Assembly: GCA_018335335.1 (NCBI GenBank)
Contig: JAGXKG010000012.1
Coordinates: 1 to 45,912 of the forward strand
From: Candidatus Thorarchaeota archaeon
Lineage (GTDB): Archaea; Asgardarchaeota; Thorarchaeia; Thorarchaeales; Thorarchaeaceae
DNA: 45,912 nt
Direction: 5' to 3'
In this document: piece by piece, positions 14,336 to 23,255 of the stretch
Numbering within the stretch: position 1 is the stretch's first letter
How the letters are laid out: each line of letters begins with the position of its first letter
The notes under the pieces: generated by a model
The model's database searches: none
What the model was told of the DNA's origin: nothing
Seen by the model: only the letters and a program-made list of their open reading frames with translations
Translations under genes and position numbers: made by a program

Positions 14336-16894
14336 TCAATCCCCTTCACCTGTTGACTCCAATTCGTTCTTCCTCTGTTTAGCTAGGGTATTTTTCTCTG
14401 CAGCCAATGCAGTTTGAACAAGAACAGGCACTAGTATAAAATGCAATACTATAAAGACTGGGTGGAATCCTAACAGTGTGATTTCACTGGTATGAAAGAG
14501 AATAGGAGACAAGAATGCTACAGACAGAAGCAAGACCATACCTGCTATTCTAAGTAAGGTAACTGAATGAATGCTACCCGGATGAGCTATATCCTCTGCG
14601 TCTGCAAGCAGGTGAGTGAAAGCTGCTATATACAATCCAATAATGCTGATGTAAATTGCTACTGCAAGAGACAAAAAGCTCCAGCCATAAAAATGCGAAA
14701 TTAGGAATATTCCTTCCTGCAAGATTCTCACGAATTGGCGAACATCAGCAAAGAGAACGGCGATACATGTTATTGACATGATTAGACTGATTCCAGCGGA
14801 GGCTCTTCCTCGGATTCCAAGCCATCCAAACTTATCACTAGCTGGCTTCATTGCTAATCGAAACATAAAGAAGAGGGATGTTAGTATCACCGTCGGAAGA
14901 AAAACATAGAGCACTGGTACCCAAAATAGGGTATGCTGATAGGCCCGAAACTCGGAGCCACTTCGAAGAAGTATTGGGGCCAAGATCCAAGTGACTGATA
15001 CTAACGCGCCCGTATACGCAGTCAACCTCCCTATGGACTTCAGCCAGCTTACAGCCAACTCTCTTCTATCAGCTGGTTCTTGAGTACTTGGTGCTTCCTC
15101 GGAGGGAGCAGAATATGCCCTTCCAGTAGTTACCAATCTAATCAGCACGAATACGCCGTAAATGTCCAGATAGACTGCCAATCCGAGGGATAAGCCGTAC
15201 AGTGGTGCTATGGGTCCGTAATACCACCATGCTGGAACCAGCGAAATCAGCGCAAGTACCAGATTTCCCATCATAAGGGTGGCTATGTCAACAAGGCCAA
15301 ACTTGCGATAGTTGAAGTGGGATTCTTTTCGTCTGTCGAAAAGCTTGTTCAATCTGTAGAGTAATAGTGTCAGAAACGGAGCTAGTAGAAAGAAATAGTT
15401 CCAGAATGCTACGACTGCGAACATGAACGAACCTACGTAGAACGCACATCCAAAAGTAAGAACAATATCAATGTTGTACAGCATTGTATTCTGTGACTGA
15501 TCCAGGTTTTTCGATAGCGTTACGAGGCGTTTGAAGAGTGAATGTTCTTGTTCAATCTCTCCTTCTGCAGCTCTCTCTTCGTCATCCCCAGAAACTTCCT
15601 GAGGTATTTGAGAAAATACAATACTCAACGCTGGAAGAAACTGAAACATGACCAGGACTAAAATCGATGGATACACAGGAACCACCACGACCAATGCTGC
15701 AATACCAATCACGAACCACAGAAGAGTTAGAACAAATGCCTTCGCAACCACCTCGCCTGGGGAATATGTAATCTCTTCTCTATGTTCAGATGGTTCTGGC
15801 TGCTTCATCGTCCTCTCTATTTCAACCTCTTCAGGCCGTTCTGAAACCTCTCGTGGGTATTCCTCGTCACCAGGTCTCTCTTCTTGTATTAGTTCAGTTT
15901 CAGTAGCGATTTCCGCCGGGCTAGCTTCCTCTTTGGCATACTCTTCCCAGTAGGTCTGTTGAGCAGATATGATATTGAAAACCAGGAACGCTCCATACCA
16001 TAGGAGGATAACCGCTCCCGGAACAGTTGACATCCGCCAAGGACGTTGGCTGAACTCAACTCCAAGAAGCATGTTGAAGAAGAATAGCAGAACGAAGTCT
16101 ACCAGCACTTGACGTTTGGCAAAGGTAATCGACCGTTGATCTTCTCCTTTTTCGAATAGAAGATATAGTCTAAGAATAACAAGAAGCACAAGGGCCATGA
16201 GCCACAACGAAGGAATGAAATAGAACTTCCAGAGGAAAATGAAGTAAGCTGCAGTGATACTAGCTGAAATGGTTGCAAGAAGATCAAGACCAAAGAGAAT
16301 CTCAGATCTCTTTGGAAATAGATTCACTGGCATGATAAAGACCCTTATTGACATGGGCCATTCTTCAGTATCTGGTTCGCTTAAGTGGACATCTCGATAG
16401 TTTTGAGTCAGTAAAAAGCCCATGAAACAACAGAGCCCGATGGCGGCTTCGAAGCCGAAAACGAACACGATCCAGGTTCCCGCTCCTATAGCAGCAAGCA
16501 AGGAGAAGAGCGGGAAGAGATATAGGGATTTGACAAACGCATCCAGATAAAGAGTGGTTTGGTCCTTTGGTCCTATCTCCTCAGGGATGCCACGCATTCG
16601 ACCCTCTTCTGGCATTTTGTCCCGTTCTACCAATTCCGATTCTGGATGGATGTCATCAACTCTCTCAGGATGCATGGATAAGATATACTCTTCAGCTACC
16701 TCCGATGGAGCACCGAATCTTGCTACTGTTTGTTTGGCCGCTTGTTCCGTAATCGTTCCATTTCCCCGCTCCATTGCTGAGTCTATGATATAATGCTCTA
16801 GTTCAGTGATAACCTCATCAGCTATATCTACCGGCAGATATCGTCTGACAAGGGTTAGGTATGTTTCGATGACTCTCTCACCCTCTTCACTCAT
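14336..16894 (-). CDS. Large multi-helix membrane protein with HAAS-like N-terminal domain
   Basis: From the ATG at 16894 the product has 852 residues. The first 70 form a soluble helical domain (TYLTLVRRYLPVDIADEVIT, then TITEQAAKQTVARFGAPSEVAEEYI). This matches the HAAS/DUF1700-type domain found beside PadR regulators in bacteria. Roughly 18 transmembrane helices follow, in two or three related blocks: LLVILRLYLLFEKGEDQ..FAKRQVLVDF and LTLLLYRLNKLFDRRKE..YRKFGLVDI occupy equivalent places, separated by an acidic loop of about 70 residues. The ATG overlaps the PadR stop as ATGA, so the pair is translationally coupled. An in-frame ATG at 16948 lies inside the PadR gene and is less likely. Its function is unknown, possibly a membrane stress sensor or transporter controlled by the PadR protein. 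Confidence 0.7.
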   Translation of the reverse strand: MSEEGERVIETYLTLVRRYLPVDIADEVITELEHYIIDSAMERGNGTITEQAAKQTVARFGAPSEVAEEYILSMHPERVDDIHPESELVERDKMPEEGRMRGIPEEIGPKDQTTLYLDAFVKSLYLFPLFSLLAAIGAGTWIVFVFGFEAAIGLCCFMGFLLTQNYRDVHLSEPDTEEWPMSIRVFIMPVNLFPKRSEILFGLDLLATISASITAAYFIFLWKFYFIPSLWLMALVLLVILRLYLLFEKGEDQRSITFAKRQVLVDFVLLFFFNMLLGVEFSQRPWRMSTVPGAVILLWYGAFLVFNIISAQQTYWEEYAKEEASPAEIATETELIQEERPGDEEYPREVSERPEEVEIERTMKQPEPSEHREEITYSPGEVVAKAFVLTLLWFVIGIAALVVVVPVYPSILVLVMFQFLPALSIVFSQIPQEVSGDDEERAAEGEIEQEHSLFKRLVTLSKNLDQSQNTMLYNIDIVLTFGCAFYVGSFMFAVVAFWNYFFLLAPFLTLLLYRLNKLFDRRKESHFNYRKFGLVDIATLMMGNLVLALISLVPAWWYYGPIAPLYGLSLGLAVYLDIYGVFVLIRLVTTGRAYSAPSEEAPSTQEPADRRELAVSWLKSIGRLTAYTGALVSVTWILAPILLRSGSEFRAYQHTLFWVPVLYVFLPTVILTSLFFMFRLAMKPASDKFGWLGIRGRASAGISLIMSITCIAVLFADVRQFVRILQEGIFLISHFYGWSFLSLAVAIYISIIGLYIAAFTHLLADAEDIAHPGSIHSVTLLRIAGMVLLLSVAFLSPILFHTSEITLLGFHPVFIVLHFILVPVLVQTALAAEKNTLAKQRKNELESTGEGD

Positions 16895-17265
16895 AGTAGG
16901 TTTGCCTCCTTCATGAGTGCCACCAGCTGACCGTTCAAATCTCGCCATGATCGGACCATCCTATTCAGAATTCTCTTGCCTTCTTTTGTGACGTAGTAGA
17001 GCCGGCGACGGCGCCCTCCTTCGTTGACCCAGTTCCCCTCCAGCATTCCTCTTTTTTCCAGCCTTCTAAGCAGGGGATATGTTGTTGACGGTTCTATCTG
17101 AAGAGCACTGTAGTTGTCCTCTAACTTCTTCATGATGTTGTAGCCATATGATTCTCCCATCGAAATAACTGCTAGAATAGCTAGTGAAATAGCTCCTCTG
17201 CGTATTTCATGGGACCATCGCTCGAATTCAAGTTCGGGATTGCCCCCGTCTTTGTCTTTTACCAA
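16891..17265 (-). CDS. PadR-family transcriptional regulator
   Basis: The 124-residue product has the winged-helix PadR core: AISLAILAVISMGESYGYNIMKKLE, IEPSTTYPLLRRLEKRGMLEG and RRRRLYYVTKEGKRILNRM, followed by the C-terminal dimerisation helix. The frame is open to an ATG at 17433, but that extra part runs through operator-like palindromes and has no family resemblance. A TTG at 17265 has GGAG 9 nt upstream; a GTG at 17271 is the alternative. It overlaps the large membrane protein gene by 4 nt. Upstream palindromes at 17282-17334 suggest it represses its own operon in response to an unknown ligand. Confidence 0.85.
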   Translation of the reverse strand: MVKDKDGGNPELEFERWSHEIRRGAISLAILAVISMGESYGYNIMKKLEDNYSALQIEPSTTYPLLRRLEKRGMLEGNWVNEGGRRRRLYYVTKEGKRILNRMVRSWRDLNGQLVALMKEANLL

Positions 17266-17281
17266 CCGCACCGGCTCCGGA

Positions 17282-17334
17282 GATATACTGGCAGTATATC
17301 GTGCTACGATATATATCGTGCCACATAGTATATC
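17282..17334 (-). promoter_or_regulatory. Palindromic operators and promoter of the PadR operon
   Basis: Directly upstream of the PadR start lie a perfect 8-3-8 inverted repeat, GATATACTGGCAGTATATC (17282-17300), a perfect 14-bp palindrome, ACGATATATATCGT (17306-17319), and a further half site AGTATATC (17327-17334). All share the GATATA/TATATC half, and the central site doubles as a TATA box. The arrangement fits PadR dimers blocking TBP access. PadR binding is inferred. Confidence 0.65.
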
Positions 17335-17516
17335 AACTTTTCGTGCAACATGAATTGGAGTTTTATCTTTTGGAGCTGAGTAAGAACTGTTCCACCATCT
17401 CAAGCGGAGGCATACGAACAGGTGCCCCTTCAATAATATGTAATCAATACATTGTGTATGTGGACTTCAAAATGTCAAAATTACTTGGCAGGTAGATGGT
17501 GATAGAGACAACTACC

Positions 17517-17558
17517 AAAAAAAAGGTTGAGAGTCACCCATCATGGAATGACTCTCAA
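17517..17558 (-). terminator. Hairpin plus T-run terminator of the surface protein gene
   Basis: Downstream of the minus-strand gene ending at 17568, a perfect 10-bp stem (17527-17536 with 17549-17558, 12-nt loop) is followed on the minus strand by CC and eight T (17517-17524). This is the classic form of an intrinsic terminator. Confidence 0.65.
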
Positions 17559-17567
17559 TTCATTGAA

Positions 17568-20060
17568 CTACTTCCTTCGAGCAAGTACGATTATCAGAAT
17601 CAGAACTACCGCGCCTACCGCTACAAGCACTATCCAGGTATCAATACCGAATATCTTATCGGGAAGTCCAGGTATTCCTCCGCCGGGACCCGTTTCTACT
17701 TCAACAAAGACAACATCACTAGCTTTGTTTCCTGTCCAGTCTATCGCGGTGACAACATACGTGTAGTTGGCCGCTTCCAGAGTATCGAGATTGACCTCGA
17801 TGGGTCCGCCGTCCCAACTACCTGAATCTACAATTGTTCCGTTCCTTTTGACAACATACTCGGCTGGATGATAGCTTACAGGGTTCCAAGTAATACTGTT
17901 TCCTGTTTCTCCTTCAGTAAACGATACATCCGCCGGTGAATCAATCGTTGGGGCAAAGAGATGGGCCACGACATTCAACCATAGCTCGAAGCTATCAAGG
18001 TAAGCTGAGTCGTCACTGTCTCCAACAATCTGATCGAATATGTAACCCATAGCGATGGTCTTCCTATCCTTACGAACTGCAAGCGCACATTTGTTGTTCT
18101 GCGGAAGGGAACTAGAACCTCCTAGAGCAGTAGCATTATCGAAGACATGGAACAAGTCGCCGTCATCACCATATGGCCCGCTAATTGAAAATGAAGTCTC
18201 ACCCAAATCGATGGGATTGACGTAGACAGGATGGTCTTGGTCCCACACATAGAAATCATCACCAAGAGGGTAATCATCAGCGTAAGAGACACCCATCAAA
18301 TTCAACAACGGTTCGTAATCTGGATAGTCGAAATCGAAGCTGTGCATTGCTAGATAGCCATCGTTTTCAACGTGTTCTATCAAATAGGGAATAGATTCAT
18401 CAATGAAGCGGTTGGGAGCATCAATTATTACGTGTTCCCACTCGTACTCGTCAAGAGTAAGATTGAGATTCAAATCATAGGTTACCAAGAAGTAATCTAT
18501 TCTGAGTTCGTTCAATGCTTTTGCAGCAGGTGTCTCGTAGAAATCATCTGCCATCACATCATCGCAATATAGCAATGTGTCTGCTCCAACTGAACCAAGC
18601 CAGTTTGCAATATTGAGTGCCCAAACCTCATTGTCTTCGCTTGCGAAGTTGTTCTTGTCAGCCCAGTTCATATCTGCTGAAACTACTACTCGGCCACCCC
18701 CATATTCGGTCGCAGCAACATGGATATTCCCGTCTTTCGTAACCAGTGGAAAGGCATCACCTGTGATGTTTATGTATCCACCAGAAGCAAATTGGACGGT
18801 CTCTGCGCCATCCTTAATGGGGTGATAAAGGATATCCCCTGTTACTGAGGAGACCCCTTCTGTGATCTCCATGTCAAACGGATTAATCATAGTGTTTACC
18901 TGTTCGGTTGCTTTTCCAAAGGTAATCTGGTCCAAGGCTTCTCCAAGAACCAGAAGAGACCCACCAGCATCTACCCACCCCTCAACGGCACTTCTCTCCG
19001 AATTGGTGTAGTTATAATCAGGAGATGTAAGAATAAGGGTGTCATACGGTGCAAGATTATCTTCGGTAAGATTGCCTTCGGAGGAGGGGTAGATTTTCTC
19101 CACTGTAAACGAATGCGTTACGAGATGATCTCTGAAGTCCACAAGATAGTCCGGATATGACATCCCCTCGTCCCAAGGGTCAAAGCCTAGCCTTGGCTGA
19201 TGGGAGATATCGAATGCAATCCTAGATTTTGGAGTCGGGCATAACCACTCGATAGCATCTATCCACATAGACTCCATTTCCTCAACAATGAATACATCTT
19301 CATCTAAGTTCTGGGCATAGCCTGGGAGATGCACGACTCTACCACCTCTAAGCTCAGGCTCGTATGCTATTCCTGTTGCTTTATTCGAATCTCCTTCAGC
19401 GTAGAGAAGCTTGACATACTCGGATGCTTCAGTTGTGCTTGAGATTGCAGACCAATCAAAGGTTGACCAGAAAAGCGAAGTAATGTTGATTTCATCTCCG
19501 ACCGAAAAGCTCTTCGTAGCAGGATGAAGATTCGCTACCTCTTGAATATCTGATGATTGATGCGACCAGTACGTGCCATATCCGTGGTCTCCCTCGGATT
19601 CATAGGGAATTATTCCAGCGTAGCCTAGGAAATTGGCAGCGCTGTCGATGCTAAGAATCCCTCCGCCAGATAACCAGAATGATTTTGCAAGCATGGTTAC
19701 ATTTTCCCGCAGAAGATTATCAGGGATTACGAAAACGTCGAACTCCGAAAGAACCAGTTCGTGGTCAAGCAAATTCTGGAATGTTAGGAGACGTACCTCA
19801 TATCCTGCATCCTCCAATATTTGCCCGATGTCACTGGAGTCGTTATTCACATCTCCACCATATGCCCAATCTGGGGTGGTCGTGTTTGGTTCATCGTAGA
19901 CTCCTACTCGTATATTACGCGGCATGATTTCAGCCGGGGTTGCTGTTTCCATCAAACTTTCTACCGTTGAATTATCAACGGAAGATACTTCCGATGGAAT
20001 GTAACTTAAACTCATCAACATGATGAGAGATAGGAATATGACGTGCTTTCTTTTGAGCAT
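17568..20060 (-). CDS. Large secreted surface protein with glutaminase-like domains, Ig-like module and C-terminal anchor
   Basis: The 830-residue protein starts with a signal peptide (KRKHVIFLSLIMLMSLSYIP). It contains repeated class I glutamine-amidotransferase-like/DUF4350-type segments, seen as RVGVYDEPN, DVFVIPDNLL, TLILTSPDYN and WVDAGGSLLVLGEA. These serve as structural or sugar-linked domains in other surface proteins. Near residues 700-795 it has an Ig/FN3-like module (ITWNPVSYHPAEYVVKRNG, then YTYVVTAIDWTGNKASD). A GPGGG linker and a C-terminal helix with RRK place it outside the cell, anchored in the membrane. Many N-x-S/T sites are present. The ATG has GAGG 8 nt upstream. The module recurs in the genes at 26672 and 27323. 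The exact role is unknown. Confidence 0.7.
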   Translation of the reverse strand: MLKRKHVIFLSLIMLMSLSYIPSEVSSVDNSTVESLMETATPAEIMPRNIRVGVYDEPNTTTPDWAYGGDVNNDSSDIGQILEDAGYEVRLLTFQNLLDHELVLSEFDVFVIPDNLLRENVTMLAKSFWLSGGGILSIDSAANFLGYAGIIPYESEGDHGYGTYWSHQSSDIQEVANLHPATKSFSVGDEINITSLFWSTFDWSAISSTTEASEYVKLLYAEGDSNKATGIAYEPELRGGRVVHLPGYAQNLDEDVFIVEEMESMWIDAIEWLCPTPKSRIAFDISHQPRLGFDPWDEGMSYPDYLVDFRDHLVTHSFTVEKIYPSSEGNLTEDNLAPYDTLILTSPDYNYTNSERSAVEGWVDAGGSLLVLGEALDQITFGKATEQVNTMINPFDMEITEGVSSVTGDILYHPIKDGAETVQFASGGYINITGDAFPLVTKDGNIHVAATEYGGGRVVVSADMNWADKNNFASEDNEVWALNIANWLGSVGADTLLYCDDVMADDFYETPAAKALNELRIDYFLVTYDLNLNLTLDEYEWEHVIIDAPNRFIDESIPYLIEHVENDGYLAMHSFDFDYPDYEPLLNLMGVSYADDYPLGDDFYVWDQDHPVYVNPIDLGETSFSISGPYGDDGDLFHVFDNATALGGSSSLPQNNKCALAVRKDRKTIAMGYIFDQIVGDSDDSAYLDSFELWLNVVAHLFAPTIDSPADVSFTEGETGNSITWNPVSYHPAEYVVKRNGTIVDSGSWDGGPIEVNLDTLEAANYTYVVTAIDWTGNKASDVVFVEVETGPGGGIPGLPDKIFGIDTWIVLVAVGAVVLILIIVLARRK

Positions 20061-20298
20061 GTATTTATCCTCTAGAAGCTAATTTTATGTAAACTAAAAA
20101 ACACATCGATTCTTGGATATACGTATGAATGTTTAAACAAAATTAGACCTTAGACACATTCTCCACCAAATCAAAATTGGAGGAACCATGTTATGGAATT
20201 AACATTACAAGCAAGTCATGTCCCAAGTTTCATAGAACGATCTCTTGACAAAAATAAAGATTAATTGTATAATTCATATTCAGGTTTAGGTTTTTTCA

Positions 20299-20823
20299 GT
20301 GAGCGAAGAAGAAAGGAATATCCCAATTGAGGAAGCAATAGAGGCCACGCGAGGCGCCCTCTCTAGAGTTGCCCTGTTACATATCGCTTTTTCGAAGGTT
20401 CTAGTGGAGGAATTCGGAGAAGAAGAGGGCCGTGATTTAGTTGCAAAAGCAATTAATGAATATGGTGAAAGAATAGCACACAGGCTCCAGAAGGGTTTGC
20501 CTGATTTGACACCGCTTGGTCTCTATGATGAAACAGGTGAAACAGACGAAGGAAGACCGTTTGCTAGAGGCTGCACGCTAGCCAAGGTATTCGAAGAAGA
20601 AGATGCGATAGATGTAGGTTATTTGTATTGCTATGTTGACGCCGCCAAGATGATGGCGATGGATCCTGATGCGAAGATGATATACACTTCGTGTGAAGCA
20701 TGTGGCGATGAATCATGCACAATGGATATAGTCCCCACAACCGAAAAGGAACAAGAATCCTTTGCGAGTAGGATAGGCTCATGGCGTAGTGTAGACCCAA
20801 GACTGTTTGAATTCAAAGGCTAG
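20299..20823 (+). CDS. V4R / ATC-hydrolase-like protein (intact paralogue)
   Basis: A 174-residue protein starting at a GTG. An N-terminal helical region (ATRGALSRVALLHIAFSKVL) is followed by RGCTLAKVFEEEDAIDVGY, LYCYVDAAKMMAMDPDAKM and SCEACGDESCTMDIVP. The conserved Cys, the YC..D motif and the C..CGD..C ending fit the L-2-amino-thiazoline-4-carboxylate hydrolase-like and V4R superfamily, whose members bind small molecules or catalyse hydrolysis. The cysteines could bind a metal. No substrate can be named. The broken gene at 13288-14254 is a close paralogue. A TATA-like stretch (attGTATAATTC) occurs about 30 nt upstream. No strong Shine-Dalgarno is present. Confidence 0.65.
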   Translation: MSEEERNIPIEEAIEATRGALSRVALLHIAFSKVLVEEFGEEEGRDLVAKAINEYGERIAHRLQKGLPDLTPLGLYDETGETDEGRPFARGCTLAKVFEEEDAIDVGYLYCYVDAAKMMAMDPDAKMIYTSCEACGDESCTMDIVPTTEKEQESFASRIGSWRSVDPRLFEFKG

Positions 20824-20848
20824 TTCAGACTACCAATAGTTTGCTTGT

Positions 20849-22654
20849 TCAGCTGGCCAACTCGACCCAGATCGGGCCTACCGCACAGGTTCTTCCGCTG
20901 TCAAACAGAATTCGAATGAAGTAATAATCTGCGCCATTGGTATTCAAGATGTCCGGGTCAATAGAATCCTTGGAGTATTCGTGGATATACTGACCATCTG
21001 GACCTGATACGGCAGATGTATAGCTTGTACCCGTTAGATTTTGATTATCGGTCCACTGGAATCTGGATAGTTTCGAACTCAAGGAGCTGTTCCTCCATAA
21101 CATGCCATTTTTGAAAACCTGAATTTCGCCAGTCCAAACAGGCTCATCATTCCTTGGCAACGCCGCGGTCTCAAGGGCTGCTGCAGGATTTCCATCGTTG
21201 GCAACGAAAACAGAAATCGTCCGCTCCTTAGAAGAATTTACGAGGACCACCGTTGAATCACTCTCACCGGGTTCAACTCCATTGATATCAAAGAGCACAT
21301 AGGGTCTTCCGTAATCAGAGCAGGCAATTGTTTTTCTTGAGTATAGCGCACTGAAAATGTTCTCTCTACTCAGTTCGTTTGAGAATACACCCGTAATCCC
21401 TGAGGGGTATGGATGCGAAGACCTTGCGTAATCCATGGTAAGGGGATACTGGTGGCCGGCATAAGCACCAGTGTGTGTAATGGAATGGCCCGGGAAACCA
21501 TCATGCGAGTCTCCGTTTGCCATGAGACCCATTTTCAAACCCATGGTAAGAGCAGCATTGATTGAGCTACCATTTACCCGTTTTTCAGGAACATCTACAC
21601 TCCCCATTTCACTCCAAGTGGAATAGGGATTAACCAAACTGCTTCCGTGTACCGAGAATGCCTCAGCAAGCCGTACATACTTGTTGTGGGCGCTTTCCGT
21701 TTGCAAGACCTGGGCCCAGTCCTGAATGAAAGATTCTCGAACGGTGTGATGAGGAATGGCTAAAGCACCGATATTCCTAGTTTGCGTGAATTCATCCAAG
21801 TACGCCCAGAGATCCTCTGGAGTCTTCTGTATGTCTGCGCTGATATGGGGCAGATCATTCCCGGATACTACACAGGTGAAATGGCCGTATCCTCGTGAGG
21901 ATGTATGCGGTCCTCCACTGCTCGTCCATTCCACACCTTGCAGTGCTACAAACTTCGCTTCTTCATAGGCTTGGTTTGTGTCGTGCTCAATGGAATTCCA
22001 TGAGTTTTTGATATGCAGATTCTCTCCATGATCAGTGATCGAGCAAAACTCTAAGCCCGCGATGTTACGTGCGAAGTAGTAAGCTTCAGAGGGTAGGCCG
22101 CTACCATCAGACAACATGGAATGAGCGTGAACATCACCCCAGTATAGATGTGGGCTACCGTCTTTGACAACTATTGGATTACTCCAGTAGATATGTCCTG
22201 TTTGGCTATCTGAAACCTGAATATAATGGATTCCAGACGTTTCAATAGAGAACGAAAACTCGTGCACTCCATTGTCGCCGCCCGGAAGTGACCATGGGGG
22301 TACGAATCCTTGCCCAATCAGAAGACCTTGGAACCTGTATGTATCTGGAAGATCTGCTTCTACATCAGTTGAGTCCATTTCTTCAAGTGACGATGCATTA
22401 TAGGAGACCACTTCAAACTCAACTTCACCAAAGTAGGTTCCACTCACGCGTTCATATCTATCCCATGCCTCAACTAGTATCCTACCTTCTTCCCCAGGCT
22501 CAAGCGTTGATGGAGCATGGATCCAGAGCAGAACCGTATCATTCTGAAACATCAGGTTGGGGCGTATATTGTGGAAGCTCCATATGACGAGTGGTATCAG
22601 AGTTACGGCTATCAGAGCGAGCTTCTTAGGGGTTGGTTTCTTATCTCTCAGCAT
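20849..22654 (-). CDS. Membrane-anchored PHP-type phosphoesterase (DUF3604-like)
   Basis: A 601-residue protein. An N-terminal helix (KLALIAVTLIPLVIWSFHNI) works as a signal anchor, and a beta-rich region follows. The PHP-like core has HLYWGDVHAHSMLSDGSG, GLEFCSITDHGENL, FVALQGVEWTS, ALAIPHHTVRE and MANGDSHDGFPG. These His/Asp motifs form the metal site in DUF3604/PHP proteins. The C-terminal part (ERTISVFVAND, RTCAVGPIWVEL) is beta-rich. The active site probably lies outside the cell, and the substrate is unknown. It follows the small membrane protein gene at 22659 by only 4 nt on the same strand. It converges with the V4R-like gene. Confidence 0.75.
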   Translation of the reverse strand: MLRDKKPTPKKLALIAVTLIPLVIWSFHNIRPNLMFQNDTVLLWIHAPSTLEPGEEGRILVEAWDRYERVSGTYFGEVEFEVVSYNASSLEEMDSTDVEADLPDTYRFQGLLIGQGFVPPWSLPGGDNGVHEFSFSIETSGIHYIQVSDSQTGHIYWSNPIVVKDGSPHLYWGDVHAHSMLSDGSGLPSEAYYFARNIAGLEFCSITDHGENLHIKNSWNSIEHDTNQAYEEAKFVALQGVEWTSSGGPHTSSRGYGHFTCVVSGNDLPHISADIQKTPEDLWAYLDEFTQTRNIGALAIPHHTVRESFIQDWAQVLQTESAHNKYVRLAEAFSVHGSSLVNPYSTWSEMGSVDVPEKRVNGSSINAALTMGLKMGLMANGDSHDGFPGHSITHTGAYAGHQYPLTMDYARSSHPYPSGITGVFSNELSRENIFSALYSRKTIACSDYGRPYVLFDINGVEPGESDSTVVLVNSSKERTISVFVANDGNPAAALETAALPRNDEPVWTGEIQVFKNGMLWRNSSLSSKLSRFQWTDNQNLTGTSYTSAVSGPDGQYIHEYSKDSIDPDILNTNGADYYFIRILFDSGRTCAVGPIWVELAS

Positions 22655-22658
22655 TCTT

Positions 22659-23228
22659 CTATAACGCTCCAGAAGTGAAGATAATGTAAAGTTGAACTAG
22701 GAGAATCCAAATCCACGAGATAACCCCCATAATCCTCCACTCTTTGGTCTTTCCAAACCAGATAATCAGAAAAGCGCTTACGATACCAATGACATTCCAA
22801 AAATAGAGTGCTCCATCTAGAATGGCGATCGAGAACAATCCTACGCGTAACATATGACCACCTACCGAAATATCGGCATTCTCAAACCTGAATGATCGTC
22901 GATTCAGTAGCTCGGTAACGAGCCACGAGAAACCAATAGAGAAAATACCCGCAAAGGATACCGCGATAGCCTGAAAAACATTTACTGGCACAAAAACCAG
23001 CGGAAACATCCAGAGATAGATAATTATTCCTGTAATCAGCAGGTAATTAGTTGGAATGAATATCACAACCGCAACAATCCCGAAAATACAGGCTAGGAGT
23101 GCGTTTCTCATGGAGGGTTTGGGAAGGGTTCTCATGATTGGTTGTTTACTCTGATGACCCAATTTAGCTTTGTGGCAATGAATGGTGGATTTGAGTACCC
23201 GCATGAAATGAAAGCCGATTATTCCCAC
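22659..23228 (-). CDS. Small membrane protein with four to five helices
   Basis: The frame encodes up to 189 residues with four or five hydrophobic segments (for example ALLACIFGIVAVVIFIPTNY and VSWLVTEL-like stretches). The start is uncertain. A GTG at 23228, and ATGs at 23204 and 23135, are possible; the last gives a compact 158-residue protein beginning just before the first helix. It shares a transcript with the PHP phosphoesterase (4-nt gap). No family was recognised. Confidence 0.5.
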   Translation of the reverse strand: MGIIGFHFMRVLKSTIHCHKAKLGHQSKQPIMRTLPKPSMRNALLACIFGIVAVVIFIPTNYLLITGIIIYLWMFPLVFVPVNVFQAIAVSFAGIFSIGFSWLVTELLNRRSFRFENADISVGGHMLRVGLFSIAILDGALYFWNVIGIVSAFLIIWFGKTKEWRIMGVISWIWILLVQLYIIFTSGAL

Positions 23229-23255
23229 GAAAAACCAATCTTCGTGTGTTCAGAT

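Noticed and set aside
16895-16948. Upstream ATG (16948) for the large PadR-coupled membrane protein.
   Set aside because: It lies inside the PadR gene; the ATG at 16894 gives the usual ATGA overlap and starts just before the HAAS-like domain.
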